Source of the DNA: JAHEKD01 sp965215945
Lineage (GTDB): Bacteria > Pseudomonadota > Gammaproteobacteria > Arenicellales > JAHEKD01
NCBI GenBank assembly: GCA_965215945.1
Contig: CBDCFC010000026.1
Location: forward strand, 62,001-126,000
Direction: 5' to 3'
DNA: 64,000 nt
Part shown: positions 25,500-35,497 of the stretch, in pieces
How positions within the stretch are numbered: the stretch's first letter is position 1
Layout of the letters: the number at the start of each line of letters is the position of its first letter
Notes under the pieces: model-generated
What the model was told of the DNA's origin: nothing
What the model saw: only the letters and a program-made list of their open reading frames with translations
The model's database searches: none
Position numbers and translations under genes: made by a program

Positions 25500-26402
25500 T
25501 CAGCCATTCACAACTCCACTAGGAACGTGACCGGTCGGCACATGTTGACGTGCTGAGTCACAATGAGATTGCTGATCGTCGAAAAAAATATCAGCACCAA
25601 ACGTTCTTAAGAATTCACCTTTATCCATACCACCAAGAAAAACCGCTTCATCAATTCTTATGTCCCAGGCCCGCAAGGTTCGAATCACACGCTCATGAGC
25701 GGGTGCTGCTCTGGCCGTGAACAAAGCGGTACGAACCGGGCCATTATGAGGATCATGCTCTGACTGAATTTTATGCAACGCTGCGAGCACAGATTTAAAA
25801 GGTCCGCCTAACAATGGTTTGTCTGCTGACTGTCTTTCTGACGATGAGAAAGCCTCCAGACCCTGTTGCTGAAATACTTTCTCCGCTTCATCTGAAAATA
25901 AGACAGCATCCCCATCAAAGGCAATACGAAGTTGATCGTCCGAAAAATTAGTCGAGGCGCTTGTTGATGGAAGAATAGTCGCTGCCGCATAGCCTGCTTC
26001 TAAGGTCTTGCGTACATCTTCAGGGTCGGCAGACAAAAACAAATGCGCGGTAAAGGCTTTGAGATAGCGATAAGGGCTCTCGCCGCCGGTAAAGGCCGCC
26101 CTTGTCATTTCCAGGTTGTGGTGTTGTATAGAATTAAAGACACGCAAACCGGTATCGGCACTATTACGGGAAATTAATATCACTTCAACCTGTTGTTGCC
26201 CTTTGCTATCCTTAAGGGCTAACAATTTCTTGACTAACGAGTAAGCAACTCCTGGCTCAAGAATGTCATTTTCATGCTCGATTTGATAATGACAATAAGC
26301 ATCCACACCCTCTCGCTCGAATATTAGATGGCCTTCCTCCAGATCGAATAATGCTCTGGAAGAAATCGCCACTACTAATTTATCATCAAATTTAACTGGC
26401 AT
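25500..26402 (-). CDS. 5'-nucleotidase (cytosolic, PF06189-like)
   Basis: This 300-residue protein starts with VVAISSRALFDLEEG and has VILISRNSADTGLRVFNSI and AFTGGESPYRYLKAF. It also has RIAFDGDAVLFSDEAE (HAD-type DGDA with catalytic aspartate) and a C-terminal DEAVFLGGMDKGEFLRTFGADIFFDDQ. These match the bacterial 5'-nucleotidase family related to cytosolic 5'-nucleotidase I, which hydrolyses nucleoside monophosphates. It follows the helicase gene by about 20 bases on the same strand and may be co-transcribed with the repair pair. Confidence 0.88.
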   Translation of the reverse strand: MPVKFDDKLVVAISSRALFDLEEGHLIFEREGVDAYCHYQIEHENDILEPGVAYSLVKKLLALKDSKGQQQVEVILISRNSADTGLRVFNSIQHHNLEMTRAAFTGGESPYRYLKAFTAHLFLSADPEDVRKTLEAGYAAATILPSTSASTNFSDDQLRIAFDGDAVLFSDEAEKVFQQQGLEAFSSSERQSADKPLLGGPFKSVLAALHKIQSEHDPHNGPVRTALFTARAAPAHERVIRTLRAWDIRIDEAVFLGGMDKGEFLRTFGADIFFDDQQSHCDSARQHVPTGHVPSGVVNG

Positions 26403-26421
26403 AATTTTGATTCAACGATGA

Positions 26422-29400
26422 TTAACCCACATATGACCATTCACGCCAGGCAGCCAATAACGGAAAATAAAGCCCTAATTTAATCGGATTCTCCTCGTTC
26501 TTCCTCAAAATTTGTGCATAGTTTTCCAACTGGCTGCAGTAACGTGCTTGCTCGCTGTCGAGGAAGTCATCTATATTACCACCTTCGTGGCTACTGGTTT
26601 TGTAGTCTATAATCCAGCGAATCCCATTTTCATCAATAAATGTGCGGTCGATAATCTTGTTTTCAAGATGAAATTCTGCTGTTTGGCTAGTCAATTGCCA
26701 CTCATTTCGCTGCACACGATGTGATCGTTGCAATATCCATTTTGCTCGTTCATCTTCTAGAAGATTATCCACTGCCTGCTGGATTCTTTGCATCGCCGAA
26801 TCGAGCTGATCTGTATCAATACCCAAGGCTAATAAACGATTTCGCCACACTTGACTTTTATCCCGCACCGCTGATCTGCCTTGTTCGGCCAATTTGAAGA
26901 TGATTTCATGAATTAATGTGCCAATATGTATGGACGTAATTCCTGCCCATTGATATTCAACCACACCGCCTGATTCATTTGAGTTTTTGAGATTCGTTAA
27001 TTTATCCTCCAGCTCAGGTGGCTGATAATCAGCCGGCAAGCGCTGATATAAAATAGGCTTATTATTTTTGATTATGTTTTCTGTTAGTTCGGTTTCAGCA
27101 ACTTCGATTTCATCTTGAATCTGGTTGTGCATCAGTGATTGCAACGAAGCAGCAGCAACCTTTGGCGAAACAAACAAATGCACTTGGTTAACAGCCCGGG
27201 TGCAAGCAACATATAGCAAGCGCTTACTCTCCTCGAGCTGGATGTTCTTCTCTAAGGATCGTACAAAATTATAACGCCGATTGTCCTGATGATTAATTTT
27301 GATTGGCGATAATAATAATGCGGATTGGTCAGTAAGAGTAAATTCATTCCAAATTAAAAGTTCTGTCTCATCCGATGCAGGTTTGCGATATAAACCGGGT
27401 AAAATAACGGTATCGAATTCCAGTCCCTTGGCAGTATGAATAGTCATAAGCTGTAGTCTCGCCTGGCCGGTATCGGTTGATACCCATAAATCGTTAACAG
27501 CACGTTCAAGCGAATCAATTTGTTTTATTTGTCCGGCTGACTCAAGCTTGCTTAGCAGTTGCAAGTAAGTATTAATGTTGACTTGATCATTGACGCAAAT
27601 CGTATCCGCACCGCCCAACCCTTGCCATACTTGAATGACAATATCAGCTAAAGGCACTCTACCAACCTTCTCCATCGCAGGCTTGAGGATAGTTTTGAAG
27701 CGCTTAAGTCTGTGCATCGTTTCGATTTCAATATCATTATCGAGTGCTTCAACGATCTGCCAGATCGTTTTATTGTCAGCCTTGTTTGCAATAACAGTCA
27801 GACTACTCAAATCAAGGCCGCACCAGGGTGCACGCAAAATAGCCAACCATGACAAGCGATCACCAGGATGACAAAGCGCTTTTGTTAACGCATGAATATC
27901 TTGAATACAACTAAGAGTAGCCAATTTATGAAGCTTGACACCTTGATAATCAATACCTGACTCATTCAGGTGGATAACAATCTCGGCCAAGTGTTTGCGG
28001 CTGCGTACTAGTACCGCAATATCCTGACTGTTATCGGTGCTCGCTAATACTGATTCGATTAGTTCACACACGGCACCCGCCTCAGCAGCTTTATCGGTAA
28101 CATGAATTTTTACCTGGTTATTTTTTTCTGCCTCCGTTTTATGTGCTGTAGATGCGGTATATTTTACTGCCGCCGTCTGCTGATCATCTTTGGGCGGAAA
28201 TATATTAGTAAACTTCTGGTTGACCCAATCAACCAGCGTTATTGAGGAACGGAAGTTTTCTGTTAATTCCAACCTATCAAGTGGCATTGAGTTAAATCCA
28301 TGTGTAAATACACACAGAAATATGCCAACATCTGCTTCGCGAAATCGATAAATTGATTGCATTGGATCGCCGACAAAAAACAAAGTTCGTCCATCATCAG
28401 CTTGCCAGCCGGCGACCAAGCGCTTGAATAATTCTATTTGCGTGTGTGAAGTATCTTGAAACTCGTCTACCAGCAGGTGCTGAATCTGATAATCAAGACG
28501 CAAAGCTAAATCAGTAGGGTTTTCTGTTTCGCCTAAAGCAAAATTGGCTCGTGAAGCAATTTCAATGTGATCACAAACACCCTGTTGCTGAAAAATGACC
28601 ATCAACTGCGCAGTTGCCAGCCTTAGAACGGAAACCAAAGACACTAACAACTCCCATTCTTGTTCGGAAAATGCGAACTCAGGTAGAGTTTGTATTACTC
28701 TAAACTCCTCCTCTAAGTTTAACTCTTCAAGTTGTTGTAGCAGTGATTTGAACCGGGCTTTAAGGGTTTCATCTCCACCATCGCGCTTGGTCGGAAATCC
28801 TGCTCTAACATCTATACTTTTTCTTAATTGACCTTTTGCAGTCAGCAGCAAACTCGATAGAGCTCGCCACTGCTTTACATCTATCAGCGCTAAAGAGGGG
28901 AATTCTTCAATGGTTTTCAACTCGACAACCGGAGAATCCGGCTGTCTTGTACTTAAATTTTCGGCTGCATACCTGGCACAAATCACCAATTCCTGCTTTA
29001 GTGACGAATCTAATTTTTGATCACAGCTAACCAGCAGATGATGAACAACTTCAAACCAGTTTTTTTCTAATCGATGTCTGGCATCTTCAACATTAAATTC
29101 CGTCAGCAATAATGCCTGCCATTGGTCTCGTCGAGCCAGCATATTGACCAGTAAGTCACAAAACCGAGCAAAATTATTATCCAATGCCAATAATAGGCTT
29201 TGTGCATCTGATTGGGATTCCTCATCCGCCAAGGCCGACAATAAGGCCTGTTTGGCTGCTGCCAGATACAGTTGCTCGATATCATCTTCAATCGAGCTCG
29301 GTGCGGCACCAAACCCTGCTGACCATGGCATTTGCCTGACTAAATGTTGCGATAATGCATCGATAGTTTGAATCCTGATTCGCGACGGATTACCCAGCAG

Positions 29401-29712
29401 CTTCCATTGTTTATTTTGATCTTGTTTTAACGCCAACTGAGCACATTCAAACAATTCCAAGTCGTCGACTTTATGCTTGCCTTGTTCAGCTACCTGCCTC
29501 ATCGCGCCTAAAACACGATCAATCATTTCGTTTGCAGCTTTGCGGGTAAAGGTAATCGCAATGACTTCTTCCGGATGGTTTACTGTACTCAACAACTTTA
29601 AATAACGCTTCACCAATAAAGTGGTTTTACCGGAGCCAGCAGGTGCTTTGACAATAAATGAGCGACGAATATCCAGCGCTTCAGATCTGGCTTCATGGTC
29701 AGTCGGCAACAT
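26422..29712 (-). CDS. UvrD/AddA-like helicase with C-terminal RecB-type nuclease
   Basis: This 1096-residue protein uses the ATG at 29712, which overlaps the upstream nuclease gene by 14 bases; the longer frame to 29817 lies wholly inside that gene. Walker A is APAGSGKTTLLV (residues 23-34); the UvrD DEFQD box is in LLVDEFQDTSHTQIELFKRL; further helicase motifs are GDPMQSIYRFREAD, TIHTAKGLEFDTVI and RLLYVACTRA. The C-terminus holds a PD-(D/E)XK nuclease motif (IRWIIDYKTS). With its partner it should process double-strand breaks for recombination, like AddAB/RecBCD. Confidence 0.9.
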   Translation of the reverse strand: MLPTDHEARSEALDIRRSFIVKAPAGSGKTTLLVKRYLKLLSTVNHPEEVIAITFTRKAANEMIDRVLGAMRQVAEQGKHKVDDLELFECAQLALKQDQNKQWKLLGNPSRIRIQTIDALSQHLVRQMPWSAGFGAAPSSIEDDIEQLYLAAAKQALLSALADEESQSDAQSLLLALDNNFARFCDLLVNMLARRDQWQALLLTEFNVEDARHRLEKNWFEVVHHLLVSCDQKLDSSLKQELVICARYAAENLSTRQPDSPVVELKTIEEFPSLALIDVKQWRALSSLLLTAKGQLRKSIDVRAGFPTKRDGGDETLKARFKSLLQQLEELNLEEEFRVIQTLPEFAFSEQEWELLVSLVSVLRLATAQLMVIFQQQGVCDHIEIASRANFALGETENPTDLALRLDYQIQHLLVDEFQDTSHTQIELFKRLVAGWQADDGRTLFFVGDPMQSIYRFREADVGIFLCVFTHGFNSMPLDRLELTENFRSSITLVDWVNQKFTNIFPPKDDQQTAAVKYTASTAHKTEAEKNNQVKIHVTDKAAEAGAVCELIESVLASTDNSQDIAVLVRSRKHLAEIVIHLNESGIDYQGVKLHKLATLSCIQDIHALTKALCHPGDRLSWLAILRAPWCGLDLSSLTVIANKADNKTIWQIVEALDNDIEIETMHRLKRFKTILKPAMEKVGRVPLADIVIQVWQGLGGADTICVNDQVNINTYLQLLSKLESAGQIKQIDSLERAVNDLWVSTDTGQARLQLMTIHTAKGLEFDTVILPGLYRKPASDETELLIWNEFTLTDQSALLLSPIKINHQDNRRYNFVRSLEKNIQLEESKRLLYVACTRAVNQVHLFVSPKVAAASLQSLMHNQIQDEIEVAETELTENIIKNNKPILYQRLPADYQPPELEDKLTNLKNSNESGGVVEYQWAGITSIHIGTLIHEIIFKLAEQGRSAVRDKSQVWRNRLLALGIDTDQLDSAMQRIQQAVDNLLEDERAKWILQRSHRVQRNEWQLTSQTAEFHLENKIIDRTFIDENGIRWIIDYKTSSHEGGNIDDFLDSEQARYCSQLENYAQILRKNEENPIKLGLYFPLLAAWREWSYVG

Positions 29713-32323
29713 CACTTTCACCCACAAAGTCTTGTTGCTGATAAAGTCGACACAAAGAATATCGCCGGCAATACTTGCATTGGGATTCAGGATCCCTTGG
29801 CGTAACGCTGGCCACACCCTGTATGAATTCCTGTATCAAGCCCTCAACAGATACTTGCCAGTGTTGCACAAGCTCATCCCAATCAGTAATTTGATGTTGT
29901 TTTAAAAATTTTTTGTTAGTGTTATTAATATCGGCAATGCCATTGACGCCTGTGTCACCATCAGCCAAACCATCAAATTTCAGATCCTTTAAACTTGCAA
30001 AAGCAATAGCGCTGGCATTTTCCTTTTCGGCAAGAAAATAAATCGGTAGCTGCGGATCTTCTATTCGATCTATATCTTTTATCCATTGATTGGAATCTGC
30101 ATTGCCTGATTTGTAATCGATGATGATGCAGCGGCCATCCTCTAATTCGTCAAAGCGATCAATTTTAATTTCAATGTTAATTGAAGACACATTAAACAAC
30201 GATTTGTGTTCCTGCTTAAGAACACGAAAGGGTATTTCTCGCAGGCGCTCGATCTCAAGCCAGTTTATCACCAACTCAGCCAAACGAAGTTTTTCGATTT
30301 GAGAAAATAACTGCTGCGATATATCTAATCGTTTAAGGCAGGCACCGATATTTCGATCGACCAGATCAACTAACTCATCTTCCGGCAAAGATTTTAATAC
30401 CTGCTGTGTGCTTAGCTCCAGCCAAATTCGATACAAGACGTCGTGTATTAAAATGCCTTTTTGGGCCGCATCTAAACCTGGCTGGGATGATTGTAGTGGC
30501 TCGGCTTTCAAACGGTAAGCCGCATAAGCCTGAAAAGGACAGGCTGATTGCATTTTTAATAAATAAGTACCGCCGCTGACAGAATCGGTATCAAGCAGCA
30601 AGCCACTATCATCTTGATATTGTTCTAATTTCAAGTCAGGTGTGCGCTTAAACTCACTTTCGCTTGCTGGCTTGCCATCGACTATGGTCAAGTTACTGAT
30701 CAAAGGTGAAACTCTGAAATCAGATAATTCATCATGTTTGAAATAACTAAAACGTAGTTTGTTAGACAAGTTTGCTATATCGACAAACATCGATTGTGCC
30801 TGCCCAAGACAGGACTCAGCGTGGCAAAACGGCATCTCGTGCTTACGTTGCAAGTAAAAAGGCAACAAAGGACTTAGTTGCGTTTTTGCTGGTAAAACAG
30901 CATCAGTAAGGCCGCTGACCCAGGCCTTATCAAAATAAGCTTGGGAAATATCTTCCAGGTCGATGATCCTTATCGGTGCTTGTTGGCTCTGCTGAATTAG
31001 CGTTATCTCTGCCAATTCATTCAATTGTGTCAAGGCCTGCGTTAGAGAAAAATGTTTTTTTACTAAACCTCCCGTACACATCTGAGCCAATATCTGGTTC
31101 CATTGTGCTAATAATTGTTGCTCATAAGAATTCAACTTAGATAACTCAGGCCAGCCCAACAGCGTTAGGATAGTGGAGAATGTGTTACACCAAGTAGCTG
31201 CTGATGCATGTTTCGGTAAAGCGTCTTGTATTTCTCTCAATTTCTCCAGCTGGGTGAGTAAAATCTGATCAGCTAATGATTCTGTGAGATCAGCGTGTCT
31301 ACAAAGCCAAATCAAATTTGATAATGATTCTTCAGGTTGAGTCAGCCTTCTTAATTCAACATCCAGCAAACTGTAAGCATGGCGTCGTTCTAATCTGCCT
31401 TGTAAAAACACATCGCGTAAAAGAAGGCTGAAACATTCATAGTCAAATTTAGCTTGCAATAACTCAAGACAATTCAATGCGGAATTAATAAATCCAGTCT
31501 GCTTAACTGAATTAATAGTGATCAATTCGAACACTTCGATTTCGTCTTCGGCTAAATTAAACCCTGGTGTAAAGACACTACGGAAAGTCGTTAAAACACT
31601 CTTTCCCTGTTTTTTAAGACCCGGAACAACAATCCCTATTGTTTGGTTGGGATTTTGTTTGATTTTTTCGCGCGCCCAATATGCACATGCTTTGATTTCT
31701 TCCTCGAAACTGGCATAGGTCTGGACTTTAAAGTCAGTCTTTGGTTTTGATTGAGCTTGCAAAAATTCAACGGTATTTTTATTGACTGACTGGATATGCC
31801 CTATCCATTTTTTCTGGTTGGGCGTGATTTTTTGATCAATAAAAATAAGTTTATCAATATCTACCCGATAGCGGCTTGCTACCATAATATTGATCAGTTG
31901 CGCCGGATCCAGCCAGTTGTTAGTTTGTAATATAGACGAATAACGCTGGTACCAATGCCTGAAAACTTCAACATCACCATTGACATGTTTCCATGTTTTG
32001 GGCTTAAGTTCATACTCATGACAAAGTTGCCAAGCCTTGATAGCCTGGCTGACGCTGGAGTTTTGGTGCCACAGGAAATTTTGACGCTGATTAATATCGC
32101 TGCGAATAACATCAATCCAGACTAATCGCTGCTGCCAGGGTGATAATACAATCCGTTGATCGTCATGAAGTTCGGCATACTCTTGCCAACAATTCTGTAT
32201 CCATGCAGGCCAACTGCGGATCGAAGGCGTCGGCCAGGTATTATTTCCACCAGCTATTTGCCAGGCAGCATATTGTAGTTTTAAATTTTGTGCTGCTTGT
32301 TTGTGAGGAACAATGACGAGCAC
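29699..32323 (-). CDS. AddB-like PD-(D/E)XK nuclease, partner of the UvrD-type helicase
   Basis: This 874-residue protein has an inactive helicase-like body and a C-terminal RecB-family nuclease domain (RFDELEDGRCIIIDYKSG, near residue 736). It also has four cysteines in an AddB/Cas4-like iron-sulphur arrangement: one near residue 595 (CPFQAYAAYRL) and three at about 849, 852 and 858 (CKYCRRYSLC). It matches the gammaproteobacterial 'probable DNA repair protein' family that always accompanies a UvrD-type helicase. It overlaps the helicase gene by 14 bases, so they are coupled. Expected role: end resection at double-strand breaks. Confidence 0.88.
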   Translation of the reverse strand: MLVIVPHKQAAQNLKLQYAAWQIAGGNNTWPTPSIRSWPAWIQNCWQEYAELHDDQRIVLSPWQQRLVWIDVIRSDINQRQNFLWHQNSSVSQAIKAWQLCHEYELKPKTWKHVNGDVEVFRHWYQRYSSILQTNNWLDPAQLINIMVASRYRVDIDKLIFIDQKITPNQKKWIGHIQSVNKNTVEFLQAQSKPKTDFKVQTYASFEEEIKACAYWAREKIKQNPNQTIGIVVPGLKKQGKSVLTTFRSVFTPGFNLAEDEIEVFELITINSVKQTGFINSALNCLELLQAKFDYECFSLLLRDVFLQGRLERRHAYSLLDVELRRLTQPEESLSNLIWLCRHADLTESLADQILLTQLEKLREIQDALPKHASAATWCNTFSTILTLLGWPELSKLNSYEQQLLAQWNQILAQMCTGGLVKKHFSLTQALTQLNELAEITLIQQSQQAPIRIIDLEDISQAYFDKAWVSGLTDAVLPAKTQLSPLLPFYLQRKHEMPFCHAESCLGQAQSMFVDIANLSNKLRFSYFKHDELSDFRVSPLISNLTIVDGKPASESEFKRTPDLKLEQYQDDSGLLLDTDSVSGGTYLLKMQSACPFQAYAAYRLKAEPLQSSQPGLDAAQKGILIHDVLYRIWLELSTQQVLKSLPEDELVDLVDRNIGACLKRLDISQQLFSQIEKLRLAELVINWLEIERLREIPFRVLKQEHKSLFNVSSINIEIKIDRFDELEDGRCIIIDYKSGNADSNQWIKDIDRIEDPQLPIYFLAEKENASAIAFASLKDLKFDGLADGDTGVNGIADINNTNKKFLKQHQITDWDELVQHWQVSVEGLIQEFIQGVASVTPRDPESQCKYCRRYSLCRLYQQQDFVGESDVAD

Positions 32324-32373
32324 ATTATTGTGCTTGATTTTTTCGAATAAAGCATCATTTTGCGTACAATAGC

Positions 32374-33474
32374 TTATTGATCTGCTCCCAGATGCTTAGC
32401 TAAGTCTTTCGATTGCTCACGCTGCGGTTCAGTTTGATCAAACCGTGGGCCCTGTAGATGAGCGGCGAGATGACGATCTATTAACTCAATCATTATATTA
32501 ATGTGTTCGATCGAATCATTAAGTGAAGGAATAAAAGCAAACTTTTCACCTCCTGCACTTAAGAAAAATTCTCGATTTTGAATATCGATTTCCTCTAATG
32601 TCTCAACACAATCACTGGAAAATCCTGGTGTGATAACTTGTACAGACTTTATACCTCTGGCAGGTAAAGACTTGAGTGTTTCATCAGTATAAGGTTTCAA
32701 CCAAGGCTCTTTGCCAAAACGTGACTGAAATGTTTGCATGTATTGATCGTCTGTTAAGCCTAATTTTTCCGTTACCAACCGCGTTGTTTTATAACAATGA
32801 CAATGATAGGGGTCACCGGATTCAAGATAACGTTGTGGTAATCCATGATAGGAAAAAATTAACAAATCTGAACTTCCATTCTGGTCACGAAAGCTTTTAA
32901 TCGAATTAGCAATAGCGTCTATGTAGAGCGGCTCATCGTAATAACCATCGATGAAGCTGAGTGCTGGAACGCGCCGCCATTGCTTGAGTTCTGCTATGAC
33001 CGCATCGAAAACACTACCGCTGGTTGCGCCTGAATATTGCGGATATAGCGGAAGAATAACAACAGCCTCAACACCATATTGCTGTAGTTTTTGTAAGGCA
33101 GACGCAATTGACGGTTGCCCATAAGTCATCCCCAACTCAACCACAACTTTATCTTGATACTTGTCAGAATAGTATTTTTCTAATTGATCACGTTGTGCCT
33201 GACTAAATACTAATAGAGGTGAGCCCAGTTCAGTCCAGATTTTTTCATACGCTTCGGCCGAGGATTTTGGCCTTTTAGTCAAAACAAAACTGTTGAGGAT
33301 AAACCACCAAAGCAAACGCGGTGCTTCAACCACACGTGGATCAGATAAAAACTCTTTTAAGTAAGGTTTTAACGCTTGCGCTGTCGGGGCTTCGGGAGTA
33401 CCCAGATTAACTAATAAAACACCGACTCGTTGAACACTACCATGTCGATAACTTTTTTGACCACGGTATTTCAC
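32374..33474 (-). CDS. hemH: Ferrochelatase
   Basis: This 366-residue protein starts with RVGVLLVNLGTPEAPT. It carries LPLYPQYSGATSG, the catalytic-histidine motif FSYHGLPQRYL and PGFSSDCVETLEEID, the latter supplying the conserved glutamate. It inserts Fe2+ into protoporphyrin IX, the last step of haem synthesis, and is membrane-associated. It lies 14 bases downstream of nadA on the same strand. Upstream it is separated from the AddB-like gene by about 50 bases. Confidence 0.96.
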   Translation of the reverse strand: MKYRGQKSYRHGSVQRVGVLLVNLGTPEAPTAQALKPYLKEFLSDPRVVEAPRLLWWFILNSFVLTKRPKSSAEAYEKIWTELGSPLLVFSQAQRDQLEKYYSDKYQDKVVVELGMTYGQPSIASALQKLQQYGVEAVVILPLYPQYSGATSGSVFDAVIAELKQWRRVPALSFIDGYYDEPLYIDAIANSIKSFRDQNGSSDLLIFSYHGLPQRYLESGDPYHCHCYKTTRLVTEKLGLTDDQYMQTFQSRFGKEPWLKPYTDETLKSLPARGIKSVQVITPGFSSDCVETLEEIDIQNREFFLSAGGEKFAFIPSLNDSIEHINIMIELIDRHLAAHLQGPRFDQTEPQREQSKDLAKHLGADQ

Positions 33475-33488
33475 TGTGGCTACGGGTA

Positions 33489-34577
33489 TCAGTGAGAAGA
33501 TCGACCGGTAACACCGACTTTTTTGCCAAATTCAACCATGCGTTTTAAGGAGACTTCCGCTTGTTTTCGAATCTCTTCATCAATCAGGATTTCATTACCG
33601 TCATTCTCAAGCACGTCGGCCATTTTTTGCAAATCGTTCATTTTCATCCAGGGGCAATTCGCACAGCTTTCACAAGTTGCACCCTCACCGGCAGTTGGTG
33701 CTGGCATTAGTTCAATATCATCGCCGGCCACTTGCTTCATTTTGTGATAAATGCCCATTTCGGTAGCGACAATATACTTTTTTGAACCAAGATCTTTAGC
33801 AGCCTGGATAAGCTGGCTGGTTGAACCGACTGCATCAGCAAGTGCAATAACATCAGCTGGTGATTCTGGATGAACCAAAACTTTTGCATCAGGGATTTGT
33901 TTTTTTAATGCTTCAAGGGCATCAGCTTTAAATTCTTCATGCACCACACAGGCTGCATCCCACATCAGCATATCGGCCCCTGTTTGACGTTGGACATAAT
34001 CACCCAAATATTTGTCTGGAGCCCAGAGTACTTTTTCACCTTGTTCGTGCAGATGTTTAATCAGTTTCAAAGCAATTGATGAAGTGGCAACCCAATCCGC
34101 CCGAGCCTTAACAGCCGCACTGGTGTTTGCATAAACGACTACTTTACGATCGGGATGTTGATCACAGAACTGCGAAAATTGTTCTGCCGGACAACCGAGA
34201 TCAAGTGAACAGTTAGCATCGTCTTCGACCAATAGAATCTTCTTTTCCGGGCTTAAAATTTTGGCCGTTTCACCCATGAATTTTACGCCTGCAACGACGA
34301 CTGTCGAAGCCGGATGCTCATAACCGAAACGAGCCATCTCCAGCGAATCTGAAACACAACCTCCCGTTTCTTCTGCCAGGATTTGCAATTCACTGTCAAC
34401 ATAGTAATGAACCACCAACACCGCATCACGCTCATGCAAAAGTTTTTTGATTTTTTCGCGATAAAAATCACGTTGTTCGGCTGAGAGTATTGCACCTTTA
34501 TGAGCACGCGCATCAAAAGCTGCGTCACGAATTTCAGCTTTTAATTGCTCAGAAATACCATTGATTGAAATATTCAT
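33489..34577 (-). CDS. nadA: Quinolinate synthase
   Basis: This 362-residue protein has the NadA landmarks VLVVHYYVDSELQILAEE, SDSLEMARFG, VVVAGVKFMGETAKIL and LGCPAEQF. The C-terminal cysteine cluster is CESCANCPWMKMNDL. Three cysteines hold the [4Fe-4S] cluster that, with iminoaspartate and dihydroxyacetone phosphate, makes quinolinate for NAD synthesis. The length (362) is of the longer gammaproteobacterial type. It starts the nadA-hemH unit. Confidence 0.96.
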   Translation of the reverse strand: MNISINGISEQLKAEIRDAAFDARAHKGAILSAEQRDFYREKIKKLLHERDAVLVVHYYVDSELQILAEETGGCVSDSLEMARFGYEHPASTVVVAGVKFMGETAKILSPEKKILLVEDDANCSLDLGCPAEQFSQFCDQHPDRKVVVYANTSAAVKARADWVATSSIALKLIKHLHEQGEKVLWAPDKYLGDYVQRQTGADMLMWDAACVVHEEFKADALEALKKQIPDAKVLVHPESPADVIALADAVGSTSQLIQAAKDLGSKKYIVATEMGIYHKMKQVAGDDIELMPAPTAGEGATCESCANCPWMKMNDLQKMADVLENDGNEILIDEEIRKQAEVSLKRMVEFGKKVGVTGRSSH

Positions 34578-34679
34578 TGTTTCTCCACTTGCGGGACATC
34601 TAAGGTTTATACCCTATATATATGAGGTCATTATAATATGCTTTCAATATTAAAAAACTGGAAGATATAGCTGCAAATG

Positions 34680-34704
34680 AAAAAGACCGCATTAGCGGCC
34701 CTTT
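34680..34704 (-). terminator. Rho-independent terminator after the H1-like gene
   Basis: Minus-strand stem GGCCGC, TAAT loop, GCGGTC (one G-T pair), followed by five Ts. It lies about 50 bases beyond the H1-like stop. An A-run on the other flank could let it work in both directions. Confidence 0.75.
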
Positions 34705-34755
34705 TCTAAATCTTAATAGCACCACATCAATCTAAAGATTGGTGGAAACTAAGTG

Positions 34756-35190
34756 TTATTTTCTCCTCGAACGCTTCTTAGCCACTTTCTTTTTAGCCGC
34801 TTTTCTTGCCACCTTTTTCTTGGCTACCTTTTTAGCGACCTTCTTTTTCGCTGCCTTTCTGGCAACTTTTTTCTTGGCTGCTTTTTTAGCCACTTTCTTT
34901 TTAGCCGCTTTTCTTGCCACCTTTTTCTTGGTTGCCTTTTTAGCGACCTTCTTTTTCGCTACTTTTTTGGCAACTTTTTTCTTGGCTGCTTTTTTAGCCA
35001 CTTTCTTTTTAGCCGCTTTTCTTGCCACCTTTTTCTTGGCTGCCTTTTTAGCGACCTTCTTTTTCGCTACTTTTTTGGCAGCTTTTTTCTTGGCTGCCTT
35101 TTTAGCTACTTTCCTAACTGCTTTTTTCTTAGTTGCTTTTTTAGCTGCCTTTCTTTTGGCAGCTTTCCTTACCTTTTTCTTTGTGGCCAT
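34756..35190 (-). CDS. Lysine/alanine-rich histone H1-like protein
   Basis: This 144-residue protein is built almost wholly from KKAAKKKVAKK-type units (Lys, Ala, Val, Arg). It has no acidic residue apart from the C-terminal region and no hydrophobic core. Such proteins resemble the C-terminal tail of histone H1 and AlgP/HctB-like nucleoid proteins; they bind DNA by charge. The DNA is also internally repetitive, so the length may vary between strains. Both other frames across it are open and low-complexity, which is a by-product. A terminator follows. The start has a good GGAG ribosome-binding site. Confidence 0.82.
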   Translation of the reverse strand: MATKKKVRKAAKRKAAKKATKKKAVRKVAKKAAKKKAAKKVAKKKVAKKAAKKKVARKAAKKKVAKKAAKKKVAKKVAKKKVAKKATKKKVARKAAKKKVAKKAAKKKVARKAAKKKVAKKVAKKKVARKAAKKKVAKKRSRRK

Positions 35191-35497
35191 AGAATACTCC
35201 TAACCTGCTGGATATGAATGTTGAAAATAAAATAAAAGATGAATTAAAACTTTTTTGATACTACACATTTTTTAGAGGTGTAATACTTTTACCCATATAG
35301 ATAAAAGTCAAATTTTTTGATGCGGCTAAATCAATCACAACGCGCCGGTGATCTTTGTCCTATAGAACTTTTAGTACATGCAAATATAAACAGGCTAAAA
35401 AAAATGTCAAGGTCTTTGTATGGACACAGATAATAATTTCAAAAAATTACAAAGTGTTTCAACATTGACTGGTTATATTTCTAAAGCCAAACTTTCT
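35191..35497. other. Intergenic region upstream of the H1-like gene
   Basis: This AT-rich stretch of 307 bases has no credible gene. On the minus strand TTGACT occurs about 100 bases before the H1-like ATG and could be a -35 element, but a matching -10 is poor. No terminator is visible after nrdJb. Confidence 0.4.

Noticed and set aside
34739..35217. Two long plus-strand frames across the H1-like gene (FLATFFLAAFL-type and CLSGNFFLG-type)
   Set aside because: Low-complexity shadows of the Lys/Ala repeat; the minus-strand frame has start, ribosome-binding site and terminator.
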